DNA from: a virus
Strand: one strand, 5' to 3'
Virus record (IMG/VR): IMGVR_UViG_3300025645_000067
Coordinates: 1 to 64,000 of that record
DNA: 64,000 nucleotides
The notes under the pieces are model-generated. The model ran no database searches. It was not told the origin of the DNA and saw only the letters and a list, made by a program, of their open reading frames with translations. The translations under genes and the position numbers were made by a program. Positions 8,373 through 17,186 of the stretch are shown piece after piece (position 1 is the stretch's first letter; every line of letters begins with the position of its first letter).

Positions 8373-10031
8373 ATGCCATTACAAAATAAATGGGTTAAAT
8401 ATATCGACCGAACCTACACCCAAATTAAGGATTCGGTATTAGTCCGTATGAAAACAGCCATACCAGAAATAACCGATTTAACAGAAGGTAATATTTTCGT
8501 TAAATTAATTAGTGTTTGGTCAGGACTAATGGAAATGATTGGCTATTATATTGATAATGCAGCTAGGGAGTCTTTATTGTTAAAAGCAAGGCTGTATGAA
8601 TCAGTAATACAAATAGCTAAGGCTAATAATTATAGGGTTAAAACAAAGAGTTATGCTAGTGTAGATTTATTGTTTACGTTGGATAACCCAGCAGCTACAC
8701 CCGTAGTTTTTGGATTAAATAGTGAAGTTACGGATAGTAGCGGTACGATTAGATTTTTTACAAGTGCCGTAGGTACTATAGGAGTAGGAGAAACCCAAGT
8801 ATTAATACCATCCATCCAAGGAGTGCAACAAACTAATATTGCAGTAGGTACAACTACAGGCATTATCAATGAAAGTATGATTATTGGGGATATATTTGTA
8901 GCTGATAATACATTAGTAGTTAGGGTAGGAGGTGTAACATGGTCAAGGGTAGAAAGCTTAGGCTATTCAAATGGAACTGATACCCACTTTATACAGACTA
9001 TTGATAAAGATAAAAATCCAATTATTCAATTTGGTGACGATGTGAATGGAGCAGTACCTACCAATGGCTCAGTTATTGAAGTAGATTATAAGACCACCTT
9101 AGGAGATTTAGGCAATGTACCTGCTAATACTATCACTACCCATGCAATAACTCCACCAGTAGGCTATATTCTTACAATAACCAATCCTATAGCAGCTACA
9201 GGAGGAAGTGATTTTGAAAGTATAGAAAAGCTAAGGTATAGAGTACCTAGAGCAACCAGAACACTTTTAAGGATGGTTACTAGACAGGATTATATTGATG
9301 TCACAGAATTAGCTACAGGAGTAGCCTTAGTGGGAGTGGTACATGATTGCGGTAAGGATGTAGATATTTACATAGTACCAGAAGGAGGAGGTATAGCATC
9401 TACTCAATTGATTACGGATACAGGTAATTTTATTGAAGATAAGCGATTGATAGCGGTAGGTGTAAATGTGAAAGCAGCAGGAGAGGTTAACATCATTTTA
9501 GATATTGATGTGAAGGTAAATGCTAATGAGTCCAATGTAGTAGTGGCTAATAGGGTTACCAATAATTTAGCAGACTTCCTATCAGTACTTAATCAAAAGA
9601 TTTTTGGTACAGTATATTTATCAGATATTTATAATGTGATAGAAGAAACGGAAGGGGTAAGGAACTCAGTAATAAATTTAATTAATACTATACCTTTTGC
9701 AAGAGCAGTCACAACAACTACCGCTTTAGATTGGACTAGGGCGGTTTTAAGTCAATCCAATAGTATTGTTAAATGGAGAATTAGAATTATATCTGCCACT
9801 CAATATCAATTATTTAAGGACGGCTCTTTTATCGCAGCTTATGATTTAGATGTACTGGTAGTACAGAATGAAGTACAATTTACAGTAATAGATTCAGTTA
9901 CTTATTCAATTAACGATGAATGGGAGTTTTATACCTACCCATACCAAGCTAATACTTTGGCGATTGTAGAGCCTAGTTTACCTGTTGCTATAGCTGATAA
10001 TATTACTGTTAATGCTACAGGAGGTTTATAA
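8373..10031 (+). CDS. baseplate J-like wedge protein (gp6-like)
   Basis: 552 residues. The N-terminus carries a helical region with TEGNIFVKLISVWSGLMEMI and the domain typical of baseplate J proteins. The middle has QFGDDVNGAVPTNGSVIEVD, then TGGSDFESIEKLRYRVPRA and TRQDYIDVTELATGV, the classic J signature. These proteins form the ring that changes shape during contraction. The C-terminal 90 residues look like an added domain. The length is larger than P2 J (about 300) and close to T4-like gp6 variants. Confidence 0.9.
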   Translation: MPLQNKWVKYIDRTYTQIKDSVLVRMKTAIPEITDLTEGNIFVKLISVWSGLMEMIGYYIDNAARESLLLKARLYESVIQIAKANNYRVKTKSYASVDLLFTLDNPAATPVVFGLNSEVTDSSGTIRFFTSAVGTIGVGETQVLIPSIQGVQQTNIAVGTTTGIINESMIIGDIFVADNTLVVRVGGVTWSRVESLGYSNGTDTHFIQTIDKDKNPIIQFGDDVNGAVPTNGSVIEVDYKTTLGDLGNVPANTITTHAITPPVGYILTITNPIAATGGSDFESIEKLRYRVPRATRTLLRMVTRQDYIDVTELATGVALVGVVHDCGKDVDIYIVPEGGGIASTQLITDTGNFIEDKRLIAVGVNVKAAGEVNIILDIDVKVNANESNVVVANRVTNNLADFLSVLNQKIFGTVYLSDIYNVIEETEGVRNSVINLINTIPFARAVTTTTALDWTRAVLSQSNSIVKWRIRIISATQYQLFKDGSFIAAYDLDVLVVQNEVQFTVIDSVTYSINDEWEFYTYPYQANTLAIVEPSLPVAIADNITVNATGGL

Positions 10032-10054
10032 TTCATTGTTTTTAAAGTAAATTT

Positions 10055-10720
10055 ATGTGGAACTTAAAAGATAATATATTTTCATATTTTGGTAGGTATG
10101 AGAAGGAGATAGACCCCAACAAAGACATAAATAATAAAGGTACTTTGGAGAGGTTTAACGAGTCAATGGCAGAAGAGTTTGATGTCGTGTACGCTCCTCT
10201 AATTACAAACCTGTTTGATAATGTATTAAATCCTGTTACGAATCTAGAAGTTTATCTAGATTGTTTGTTAGAACAATTGGGAGGAGAAGAGGTAATAATT
10301 TCTTTGGATTTAACTATCCAAAGAAATCTAGTTAAGTACATCCATGATTACTACAGGGTAAAAGGCACTATTTTAGGTTATCAATTACTTTTATCTCTAA
10401 TAAGTTTGGAGGGAGTCTTTGTGGAGTTTGATAATGATTTTACTTTCGATGGTGATACTACCATACTGGATGACGATGTTAGATTTTTAGATAGTGGTGC
10501 ATGTAATGATTGTTTGGAATATGAGATAACTGTTAACAGGATAACAGGTGCAGGAGATTTGACAGAAGCCGAGACTACTGCAATAAAAAACATTATAAAA
10601 TTTAATCAACCTATAAACGTAAAGATAAGAACATTGATAGATGGTAATAGCGGTGCTCCAATTGAATTAGGAGATTTCGACCCTGTTGCGTACAATGTTG
10701 ATTACTTCACATCAAATTAA
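10055..10720 (+). CDS. baseplate wedge / tail protein I-like
   Basis: 221 residues. It follows the J-like gene as in P2 (J then I). The pattern TNLEVYLDCLLEQLGGEE, then RNLVKYIHDYYRVKGTILGY and QLLLSLISLEGV matches tail protein I, in which a KGT motif precedes a helical segment. It completes the wedge and often holds fibres. The acidic middle part (FDNDFTFDGDTTILDDDVRF) is unusual and may bind metal. Confidence 0.75.
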   Translation: MWNLKDNIFSYFGRYEKEIDPNKDINNKGTLERFNESMAEEFDVVYAPLITNLFDNVLNPVTNLEVYLDCLLEQLGGEEVIISLDLTIQRNLVKYIHDYYRVKGTILGYQLLLSLISLEGVFVEFDNDFTFDGDTTILDDDVRFLDSGACNDCLEYEITVNRITGAGDLTEAETTAIKNIIKFNQPINVKIRTLIDGNSGAPIELGDFDPVAYNVDYFTSN

Positions 10721-10726
10721 AATAAT

Positions 10727-12457
10727 ATGGCTACAGGAGCAGCACAAGATAGATTCCACGAATTTAAAGATAATGATACTACCCTTTGGATGAATTGGAA
10801 AAATAGTAGCTATCATCCAAAAGGAAGGTATGCAGGGTTTGATTACGATAATACTAGTGCTAATTTAACTTTAAAGTTAAACCACGCCTCTAGTGGTTGG
10901 GCAAAGGTGGAGCTAGATACCGCAATAGTAAATAATAAGGGGGTTTGGACAACCAATCAAGGAGTTAACATCGTAGAGCATGAAGGTATTACTTTGACAG
11001 TAGAGGCTAATGCTACAGGTAATTATAGAATTGATTTAATTATAGGTACTCATGCCTATAATCAATTAATTGGCGGTCAACTAGGTACATACTCAGTAAT
11101 TAAAGGAGTAGCAGCAGCTACACCAGTAGAGCCTAGTTTACCTAATCCTAATCAAGATGTAATTATAGGTAGGCTGTATGTTAGTCCTAATGGTGCAGCC
11201 GTTACAGACATGCAGTATATACCTGCTAGTGTACCTACGCTTAGTGCAGGTGTACGAACAGACAAAGAGAATACATTTACTGACAAGCAAACTATAAAGT
11301 CTCTACAAGGAGCTATGCTAGTGGCTAGTATTGATGAGAATACAAATAACACCATAGTACTTGCTCCAATCAATCCAGAAGCAATACCTACTGAGCAAAA
11401 AATAGGTAACTTTTATGAGTTGGTTATTACCAATGATGCAGGAGGGGATGATATAGTATTTGTAGATAATATTTTACCAGAAATTAATGTAGCAGATGGT
11501 TTTAGGGTCTGGATTAAGACACCTACTAGATTATGGTTTATCACTAATGGTCTAAGTGGGATTATGTCGCCTAGGAATAACGCTGAATTTATTGTACATG
11601 AAGGAGAATTTTTTGAGGTAGTACGGATTAATGGTAAGTGGCTAGTATCTGATAGTGGGGCTAGAACTTCCTTTTACCCTAATAAATTTAGAGGCATCCA
11701 AGCATGGAATGGAATACCAGTAAGCTTGGTAGATAATAAGCTAGGAGGGTTCAATTTAGATGGTAGTCTATTTGAATTAGGTAACCTTTGGGAAATTAAT
11801 AATAGTGGTTCTGAAACCATCAATTATATCCATAGCCCTAAGCATGTTAGATTTGGAGAAGAGAGGGGAACAATGATAAATGTTTTTATTAAAAATGAAG
11901 GTACTATTACCTTTGCTCACGATGCAGCCAATGTACCTGTAAATTATAAACCTATTAAGATAGGAGCAGGTAAAGACTATATAATTAGTGGGGATGGTTT
12001 AATTATTCAATTGGTTGAGACTGAAACACATTGGTTAGTAGTTAACCAAGGAGAAAGCGGTAGTTTATCAGAAGATTGGATTAATGTAACAGGAGATTTA
12101 GATGGTAGTAAGTTTGCCTCTGCTCTGGTAGGTGTACCTCAGATTAGTTATAGGAAGGAAGGTAACTTATTAAGGCTTAGAGGAGTACTGAAAATTTTCC
12201 ATGCAGGACAAGCAACAGGTAACCCTATTGGAGAAGTATTTACTTTGCCTTTGTCTCATAGACCCAAGCAGAATTGGTATAGGAAAATTAGAATATATCC
12301 CAATGCTGCTAATTTAGACTCTAGCAGTTTAACAGGAGATAGAGTGGTACTAATAACCATAAGTACTTTAGGCTCAGTCTTTTTGTCAGGAGGTCAAGGA
12401 GATTTAACTGAGGACATGAGGCTATCTTTGGATGGTTTGATGATTGACCTAAAATAA
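10727..12457 (+). CDS. tail fibre-like / receptor-binding structural protein
   Basis: 576 residues, rich in beta-strand, Gly, Asn and Thr. The first 200 residues have a baseplate-attachment look, with residues near QDVIIGRLYVSPNGAAVTD and then a TDKQTIKSLQG segment resembling fibre shaft starts. It comes last in the baseplate operon and is followed by a strong terminator, where phages usually keep fibre genes. There is no chaperone gene behind it. Receptor binding is inferred from position and composition. Confidence 0.6.
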   Translation: MATGAAQDRFHEFKDNDTTLWMNWKNSSYHPKGRYAGFDYDNTSANLTLKLNHASSGWAKVELDTAIVNNKGVWTTNQGVNIVEHEGITLTVEANATGNYRIDLIIGTHAYNQLIGGQLGTYSVIKGVAAATPVEPSLPNPNQDVIIGRLYVSPNGAAVTDMQYIPASVPTLSAGVRTDKENTFTDKQTIKSLQGAMLVASIDENTNNTIVLAPINPEAIPTEQKIGNFYELVITNDAGGDDIVFVDNILPEINVADGFRVWIKTPTRLWFITNGLSGIMSPRNNAEFIVHEGEFFEVVRINGKWLVSDSGARTSFYPNKFRGIQAWNGIPVSLVDNKLGGFNLDGSLFELGNLWEINNSGSETINYIHSPKHVRFGEERGTMINVFIKNEGTITFAHDAANVPVNYKPIKIGAGKDYIISGDGLIIQLVETETHWLVVNQGESGSLSEDWINVTGDLDGSKFASALVGVPQISYRKEGNLLRLRGVLKIFHAGQATGNPIGEVFTLPLSHRPKQNWYRKIRIYPNAANLDSSSLTGDRVVLITISTLGSVFLSGGQGDLTEDMRLSLDGLMIDLK

Positions 12458-12503
12458 ATCGAAAATAATTTCAAAAGCCATAGCTGATAATCAAACAGTT
12501 ATG

Positions 12504-12546
12504 AAATCTAGTAAATCTTTTATTAAATTTACTAGATTTTTTTTTG
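12504..12546 (+). terminator. rho-independent terminator ending the tail operon
   Basis: 13-bp perfect stem: AAATCTAGTAAAT at 12504-12516 and ATTTACTAGATTT at 12527-12539, loop of ten bases, with the stem running into a T-tract to 12545. It marks the boundary between late tail genes and early genes. Confidence 0.85.
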
Positions 12547-12554
12547 TAAAATCC

Positions 12555-12586
12555 TTTTTATAACTATAAAATAATCGTATCTTTAC
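12555..12586 (+). promoter_or_regulatory. early-type promoter, copy 1
   Basis: TTTTTATAACTATAAAAT at 12555, followed by AATCG and TATCTTTAC at 12578-12586. The same string recurs before several early operons (19385, 23530, 37514, 41861, 48617, 52558). It precedes the RadC-like gene by about 50 bases, with a leader containing AACTGAATAACTG and AAACTGAAAAA. Confidence 0.75.
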
Positions 12587-12635
12587 ATCATCAAATAAAA
12601 TAACTGAATAACTGTAAACTGAAAAATACCTAATA

Positions 12636-13310
12636 ATGTCAAATCTTACTACCTTAGTACAAGAATCCCAACCTTTCTATAAAATTCAAAATTCTGGATT
12701 AAGAAATCTCACAAATACTGATTTATTGTCTTTTATCATTTCCCAATCAGGCAAGCAATGGTCACAGGTAGCAGCTAATGAAATATTATTGATGGCTAAC
12801 GGTAATCTATCAGATGTGGCTAAACTATCCATTAAGGAGCTTACAAGTATCCAAAATATAGGGGTTAAAACTGCACACATAATTTTGACAACTTTAGAGG
12901 CAGGAAGAAGAATGTCACATGAAGATAATTATCAGATGAAAGTGACTTGTAGCAGAGACTTTTACAAAATTCTAGCAAGTAGATTGAACGACCTAGCACA
13001 TGAGGAAGTTTGGGTAATTTTCCTAAACAGAGCTAATAATTTATTAAATGTGTACAAACATACTCAGGGTGGAATGGCTAGTTCCATAGTGGACAACAGA
13101 TTGATTTTTAAGAAGGGTTTCGAGGTCGGTGCTACATCAATGTGTATTGCTCATAACCATCCATCCAAAAATTTATTTCCTTCCCCAGAAGATTTAAAAA
13201 TGACTAAGAAATTAAAGGAGGCAGGAAATATAGTAGGTATCACATTATTAGACTCCTTGATTATTGGAGAGAATAATTATTACTCCTTCGCTGATGAGGG
13301 AAAAATGTAA
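12636..13310 (+). CDS. radC: RadC-like JAB/JAMM domain protein
   Basis: 224 residues, the usual RadC length. Residues 1-90 form a helix-hairpin-helix-like part (LTNTDLLSFIISQSG, then ISIKEL-type and IQNIGVKTAHIIL). Residues 100-224 are the JAMM metalloprotease-like domain with E123/E124, H173, H175 (AHNHPS) and D186, so the metal site appears intact. The cellular role of RadC is unsettled; phages and mobile elements often carry it. It is the first gene after an early-type promoter. The start is the ATG at 12636. Confidence 0.88.
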   Translation: MSNLTTLVQESQPFYKIQNSGLRNLTNTDLLSFIISQSGKQWSQVAANEILLMANGNLSDVAKLSIKELTSIQNIGVKTAHIILTTLEAGRRMSHEDNYQMKVTCSRDFYKILASRLNDLAHEEVWVIFLNRANNLLNVYKHTQGGMASSIVDNRLIFKKGFEVGATSMCIAHNHPSKNLFPSPEDLKMTKKLKEAGNIVGITLLDSLIIGENNYYSFADEGKM

Positions 13311-13336
13311 ATTTAATCACAAAAAATATTTGAATT

Positions 13337-13606
13337 ATGGAATGTTTGAACAAATTTAAATTAGAAGTAACCGCCAAGCATATTAGTAATGCTATTGTAG
13401 GTACACCTAATTGCCCCATCAAGTTAGCTTTTCAAGAAATGGGTTTTATTTGCGTTGTTAGGCGTGGTTACGTAGATTTTTATACCTCTGAAATTAGACA
13501 CACTAAAATAGTACTAGGTAGACTACCTACAGAAGCTAGAAGATTTATTGATGCTTTTGATAGTGGTTCAACTGTCAAGCCTTTTGCCTTCATTATAGAA
13601 TTGTAA
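13337..13606 (+). CDS. small early protein of unknown function
   Basis: 89 residues. It has a pattern I recall from small phage hypothetical proteins: an opening beta strand with VTAKHISNAIVGTPNCPIKL, and an end with LPTEARRFIDAFDSG followed by VKPFAFI. No catalytic motif is evident. It sits between the radC-like and DUF932-like genes with short gaps and an A-rich leader, so it is probably co-transcribed with them. Confidence 0.7.
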   Translation: MECLNKFKLEVTAKHISNAIVGTPNCPIKLAFQEMGFICVVRRGYVDFYTSEIRHTKIVLGRLPTEARRFIDAFDSGSTVKPFAFIIEL

Positions 13607-13639
13607 ATTTTATTTTTTAACTTCATAAATATATTGATT

Positions 13640-14533
13640 ATGACTACTTTAGTTAGTAAGCCTACCAAGAAGATTATTGAAACGACCTCTTTTATCGAAC
13701 AAACGTCAAGTATTAGATTTGATGAGCGTCAAAAGCTTTTTGTACCAGTAAGACAGGTGGAAACGAAAAGATTGATTAACCAACCTGCAATGAGTTTAGA
13801 CCATTGTACCAAGTTGAATGTAATCACTCATCCAGATGGACATGATTTAATTGTTAACGCTTGCTCTGATAAGTACGCCTTAACTCCATTACAAGCGATT
13901 TTAGAACCTTTTGAGGCTCTACTGGATAAACACTTCGAGTTTGAGGTTAAGTACACTCACAGGAACTTTGCAGAATTTTTTATTGATTACAAATTGATTG
14001 GGGAAACGATTGGTAGTAGTGTTGACCAACTTTGCCCTAAATTGAGATTATGCCACTCCTATACTGGTTGTGTGAATTTTCAACTAGTTGCAGGAGTTTA
14101 CAGATTCATTTGCTCTAATGGTATGGTAGGATGGGCTGAGGATGGTAAGGTAACTCATCTAAAGCGTAAGCACATGGGAGGAGTGGATGTTAATTGGATT
14201 ATGGAGAACTTGACTTCTACAGTTGAAACCTTACTTACCAAGTTCCCACAGTATAAGAAGGTTTATGAGGTCTTAAATGACCGAATGGTTGACAACCTTA
14301 CAGAACGATTTGAAATTTGTTCCAAGGCTACTAAGTTCCCTAAAACGTTTTTAAAGGAGGTTTTAGAGCGTACTTCTTATGAGCAGCGTAGGTATGATAT
14401 TCCTAACAATGATTGGTTATTATACAATGGTATGAATTTCGTACTGAACCACAATTACAAGGAATTGAAAATGAAGGAAGAAAACCGCATGGTACTTGAC
14501 CAAAAAGTATCAAGTTGGTTTATGAATAACTAG
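13640..14533 (+). CDS. DUF932-like phage/plasmid protein
   Basis: 297 residues from the ATG at 13640; a TTG two codons upstream is a poorer start. The central part (SYTGCVNFQLVAGVYRFICS, then NGMVGW and HLKRKHMGG) matches DUF932, a family common in phages and plasmids, where a RFxCSNG-type motif precedes HxxKH. Function is unknown; the family is usually near replication or early genes, as here. It ends before a stable hairpin at 14567-14607. Confidence 0.78.
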   Translation: MTTLVSKPTKKIIETTSFIEQTSSIRFDERQKLFVPVRQVETKRLINQPAMSLDHCTKLNVITHPDGHDLIVNACSDKYALTPLQAILEPFEALLDKHFEFEVKYTHRNFAEFFIDYKLIGETIGSSVDQLCPKLRLCHSYTGCVNFQLVAGVYRFICSNGMVGWAEDGKVTHLKRKHMGGVDVNWIMENLTSTVETLLTKFPQYKKVYEVLNDRMVDNLTERFEICSKATKFPKTFLKEVLERTSYEQRRYDIPNNDWLLYNGMNFVLNHNYKELKMKEENRMVLDQKVSSWFMNN

Positions 14534-14566
14534 AGGCTGTTCCAAACCGATAAGTATTTGAAACCT

Positions 14567-14607
14567 TTGGGGAGGTAGTGGATGATTAGAGTTGCTACCT
14601 CCACCAA
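14567..14607 (+). terminator. stable hairpin after the DUF932-like gene
   Basis: TTGGGGAGGTAG at 14567-14578 pairs with CTACCTCC, a bulged A, and CCAA (14595-14607). The loop is 16 bases. No proper U-tract follows (TTAATTAAAATTTT), so it may attenuate transcription or protect the 3' end rather than terminate fully. Confidence 0.45.
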
Positions 14608-14633
14608 TTAATTAAAATTTTAAATCTAGATAA

Positions 14634-14861
14634 ATGATTTATTATCAAGTGTATAAAACGACTGATTTAGAAAAGGGTGCAAAATGTAAGTGTAAACATT
14701 GTGGAAGAAATAGACCTTACTTTCATGCAGTACCTTTATGCTTTACTCCAAGTGAGAAAATTTGGAAACCTTTATGTAAGGTGGGAACAACGTTAGTAAG
14801 ATGTACTTATGCAGATTCCCAATTTAAAGGAGAGAAAAAAGAAATTTTAACTGTATATTAA
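14634..14861 (+). CDS. small cysteine-rich protein, putative zinc binding
   Basis: 75 residues. Residues 18-24 read CKCKHCG and another pair of cysteines lies downstream (LCFT, PLCK), suggesting a small zinc-binding fold. Function not recognised. It begins an operon of four small early genes (14634-16031) spaced by 2-36 bases. Confidence 0.6.
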   Translation: MIYYQVYKTTDLEKGAKCKCKHCGRNRPYFHAVPLCFTPSEKIWKPLCKVGTTLVRCTYADSQFKGEKKEILTVY

Positions 14862-14875
14862 AACGTAAAATAATT

Positions 14876-15274
14876 ATGTATAAGACAATAGGAGATTTCA
14901 AAAATAAGAAGGATGCTGATACCTCTAAACTTTTCGCCAAATTTAAAATATTTTTTGCCCTTAGTCCTGAGCAATTTGCAAAAGGTAAGGCTAAGTACCC
15001 AGAAGTAAAAGAATGGGTGAATATGTTTGGTGGAGGTATTTGTCCTAAAGGGCAAAAGAAAGCATTTTACGAAGCTTTAAGCGAATTGACTGATAAACAT
15101 ATTGAGGAGGAGAAGAAAGCATTTTCTAAGGAGCGTATCATCTGTTACCATTTAGCAAATTATGAGTCTTGGTACTCCCATGATATTACAGAAGCATTAG
15201 CTATTTGTAAGGATTATGGGTATACGGAAGAAGAGGTAGTAGAAGTATTTCGTAATAATGTACCTAATTACTAG
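14876..15274 (+). CDS. hypothetical early protein
   Basis: 132 residues, soluble, mostly helical and lysine-rich. No motif recognised. Its end (DITEALAICKDYGYTEEEVV) looks like a UBA-like or helical bundle segment, but this is only an impression. The A-rich leader before the ATG and compact spacing support it as a real gene. Confidence 0.65.
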   Translation: MYKTIGDFKNKKDADTSKLFAKFKIFFALSPEQFAKGKAKYPEVKEWVNMFGGGICPKGQKKAFYEALSELTDKHIEEEKKAFSKERIICYHLANYESWYSHDITEALAICKDYGYTEEEVVEVFRNNVPNY

Positions 15275-15309
15275 ATTTAAAACAAGAAGTAAATTAAAAC
15301 TAATTTAAA

Positions 15310-15714
15310 ATGATTAAGACAAAACAGGATTTCTTAGAATACCTTAAATTTAGAGGCTTTATAAAGGGATTCGATTTCTTCGATTTTGACGAGCCAAAAC
15401 ATAGGTATAGTAATTCCATACAAGAGGATGAAGAGAATTTTTATTTACATCAATTACCTCCTTTACTAAAGTCTAGATATTTTACAGGGGTTAGTATCAA
15501 AAAATCCTTTTATACCCTATCCAAGTGCCCTAAGGAGCAGAAAAAAGTAATTGGTGACTTTATACCTTTGTCAGCTAAAACAGTCACAGGAAAGAGCCTA
15601 ATAATGGTGGAAGTGAATTTTAAGTTTGATAACGAGGGCGAGAAAACAAAATTTATTAATCGGATGCTAAGTAAGGATAGAGTTACCAAGTTTAGTATCA
15701 CAGAAATTAAATAG
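15310..15714 (+). CDS. hypothetical early protein
   Basis: 134 residues. Aromatic- and acid-rich N-terminus (FRGFIKGFDFFDFDEP). No known domain seen. It is two bases from the next gene, so the two are translated from one message. Confidence 0.65.
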   Translation: MIKTKQDFLEYLKFRGFIKGFDFFDFDEPKHRYSNSIQEDEENFYLHQLPPLLKSRYFTGVSIKKSFYTLSKCPKEQKKVIGDFIPLSAKTVTGKSLIMVEVNFKFDNEGEKTKFINRMLSKDRVTKFSITEIK

Positions 15715-15716
15715 TT

Positions 15717-16031
15717 ATGATTAAGTGTAAATTTACTTTAAATAGTTGGTGTGATGAAGAAAGTTATCACATGTTAAATGCCTACCTAAATAATACATTA
15801 TTTAATCTACCTTGTAAACCCGATGTTTGGGATGATATAGATTTATATAGTTGGTTAAATGAGTCTGATAATAAAACTGAACAGCTATTTGAAATTTTAC
15901 AAAATCATACTTTAATTGTAGTCAGAACTACAATTATGAAAAATTCCATACTTATTTATTTAAGTCCTGATGAATATTGCCATAGAGATATAGTATCTTG
16001 GAGAAGTAAAAATAGTGACGAAAAAGATTAG
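15717..16031 (+). CDS. hypothetical early protein
   Basis: 104 residues, Asn/Leu/Trp-rich, with no recognised motif. It follows the previous gene at a two-base gap and ends this small operon. The downstream intergenic region carries a promoter at 16131-16163. Confidence 0.62.
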   Translation: MIKCKFTLNSWCDEESYHMLNAYLNNTLFNLPCKPDVWDDIDLYSWLNESDNKTEQLFEILQNHTLIVVRTTIMKNSILIYLSPDEYCHRDIVSWRSKNSDEKD

Positions 16032-16130
16032 TAAAAAAAATACCTCTAAAATCTTACGACTTTACAGGTATATATTAAATAACTTTTCTGACCGTACAAA
16101 GATAGTATATTTTAATTAGTTATAAAAACA

Positions 16131-16163
16131 TTTGCCCGTTTAATTAAAAAATATTATCTTTAC
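16131..16163 (+). promoter_or_regulatory. promoter upstream of the winged-helix-like gene
   Basis: TTTG at 16131-16134, a 20-base spacer, and TATCTTTA at 16155-16162. The -33 box is closer to the Bacteroidota consensus than in the other early promoters, while the -7 box is the early TATCTTTAC form. The leader contains AAATAACTG, as in other early operons. Confidence 0.65.
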
Positions 16164-16284
16164 GGCTAATTATTATTTAAAACCTTAAATAACTGTTCTG
16201 ATAAAATCATTCACACATATAAATAATGTTACCCTTACCTACTTCGCCAACCAAGGCAAGTTTTCGGCATTAAGAGTATATGTT

Positions 16285-17028
16285 TTGATTCAGTCTTTAT
16301 ATAGTGGGAATATCCACACCAACCAAGTTATAGAATTAGCAAGCATCTTAGGTACTTCCAAATACAATATACAGCGTATACTGAAACAACTGATTAAAAT
16401 GGATGTAGTAAAGCATCCTACTGAGAACTGGTATCATATTTCATCTTGGAGGAATAGACCTAATGTTATCACTAATCCTATCACTAATAAACCACTCAAA
16501 AATTATGTATTCGATGTAGATATTAACCAACTTATCCAAAAGGACGGTTTAAAATACCTACGTGCTATTTATTGGACTTATTGCCATAAGGTAGCTATCA
16601 AATATTCCAAAAGAAACCAAAAGACAAAACCTTTAGATACCCTAAAGATTAAGACAACTTATCCACATATTGATAAAACCCGTCTCCGAACATTTGCAGA
16701 GGTATCCAGCAGTTTTGTAAAATCAGTACTAGATTTAGATAAATCACTCACTACTATTGCTAGAGGGGCTAAGTTAGCGGCTAAATATGGACTTTTAACC
16801 ATATTGCCTAACTTTTCCTATTTTCGTACTAAATGTAAAGATGGTATTTTACGTCCTATCTTCTATGATTCCTTAAGTCAGGCTCAGGCAGTCTTACTCC
16901 ATATTCATAGAACTAGTCAAGTATGCTACTCCGAACACTATGTTACTAGGAAATCTCTCAATATTAAAACAAATAGTATTAATTACTCCATAGTAAAGTA
17001 TGAAAGTAATTACATCAGTATTATCTAA
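16285..17028 (+). CDS. winged-helix-like DNA-binding protein, possible replication initiator or regulator
   Basis: At least 247 residues. Residues 1-55 (NIHTNQVIELASILGTSKYN, then IQRILKQLIKMDVV) form a good winged-helix region. The rest is basic, with a second helical part. The listed start is a TTG. The frame is open upstream to 16189 and encodes protein-like sequence (FANQGKFSALRVYVLIQSLY) that would supply the first helix of the wing domain. The real start may therefore be a rare codon between 16189 and 16285. The only nearby ATG (16226) is out of frame. It precedes the methyltransferase and helicase genes. A role in replication start or gene control is a guess from the fold. Confidence 0.65.
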   Translation: MIQSLYSGNIHTNQVIELASILGTSKYNIQRILKQLIKMDVVKHPTENWYHISSWRNRPNVITNPITNKPLKNYVFDVDINQLIQKDGLKYLRAIYWTYCHKVAIKYSKRNQKTKPLDTLKIKTTYPHIDKTRLRTFAEVSSSFVKSVLDLDKSLTTIARGAKLAAKYGLLTILPNFSYFRTKCKDGILRPIFYDSLSQAQAVLLHIHRTSQVCYSEHYVTRKSLNIKTNSINYSIVKYESNYISII

Positions 17029-17186
17029 AACCTCCAAACCTTAGAAAGCCTTAGCCTTTTTGCCTACTGCCTTTCTTTTTTCCTAGGAGGACTATTTATC
17101 TGCAAATTTTGTAAATTATTTGCTTGCGTTTGGAAGGACGTATGGGAATTTATTGTTTAATAAATAAAATAATAATAAAAATAAAA

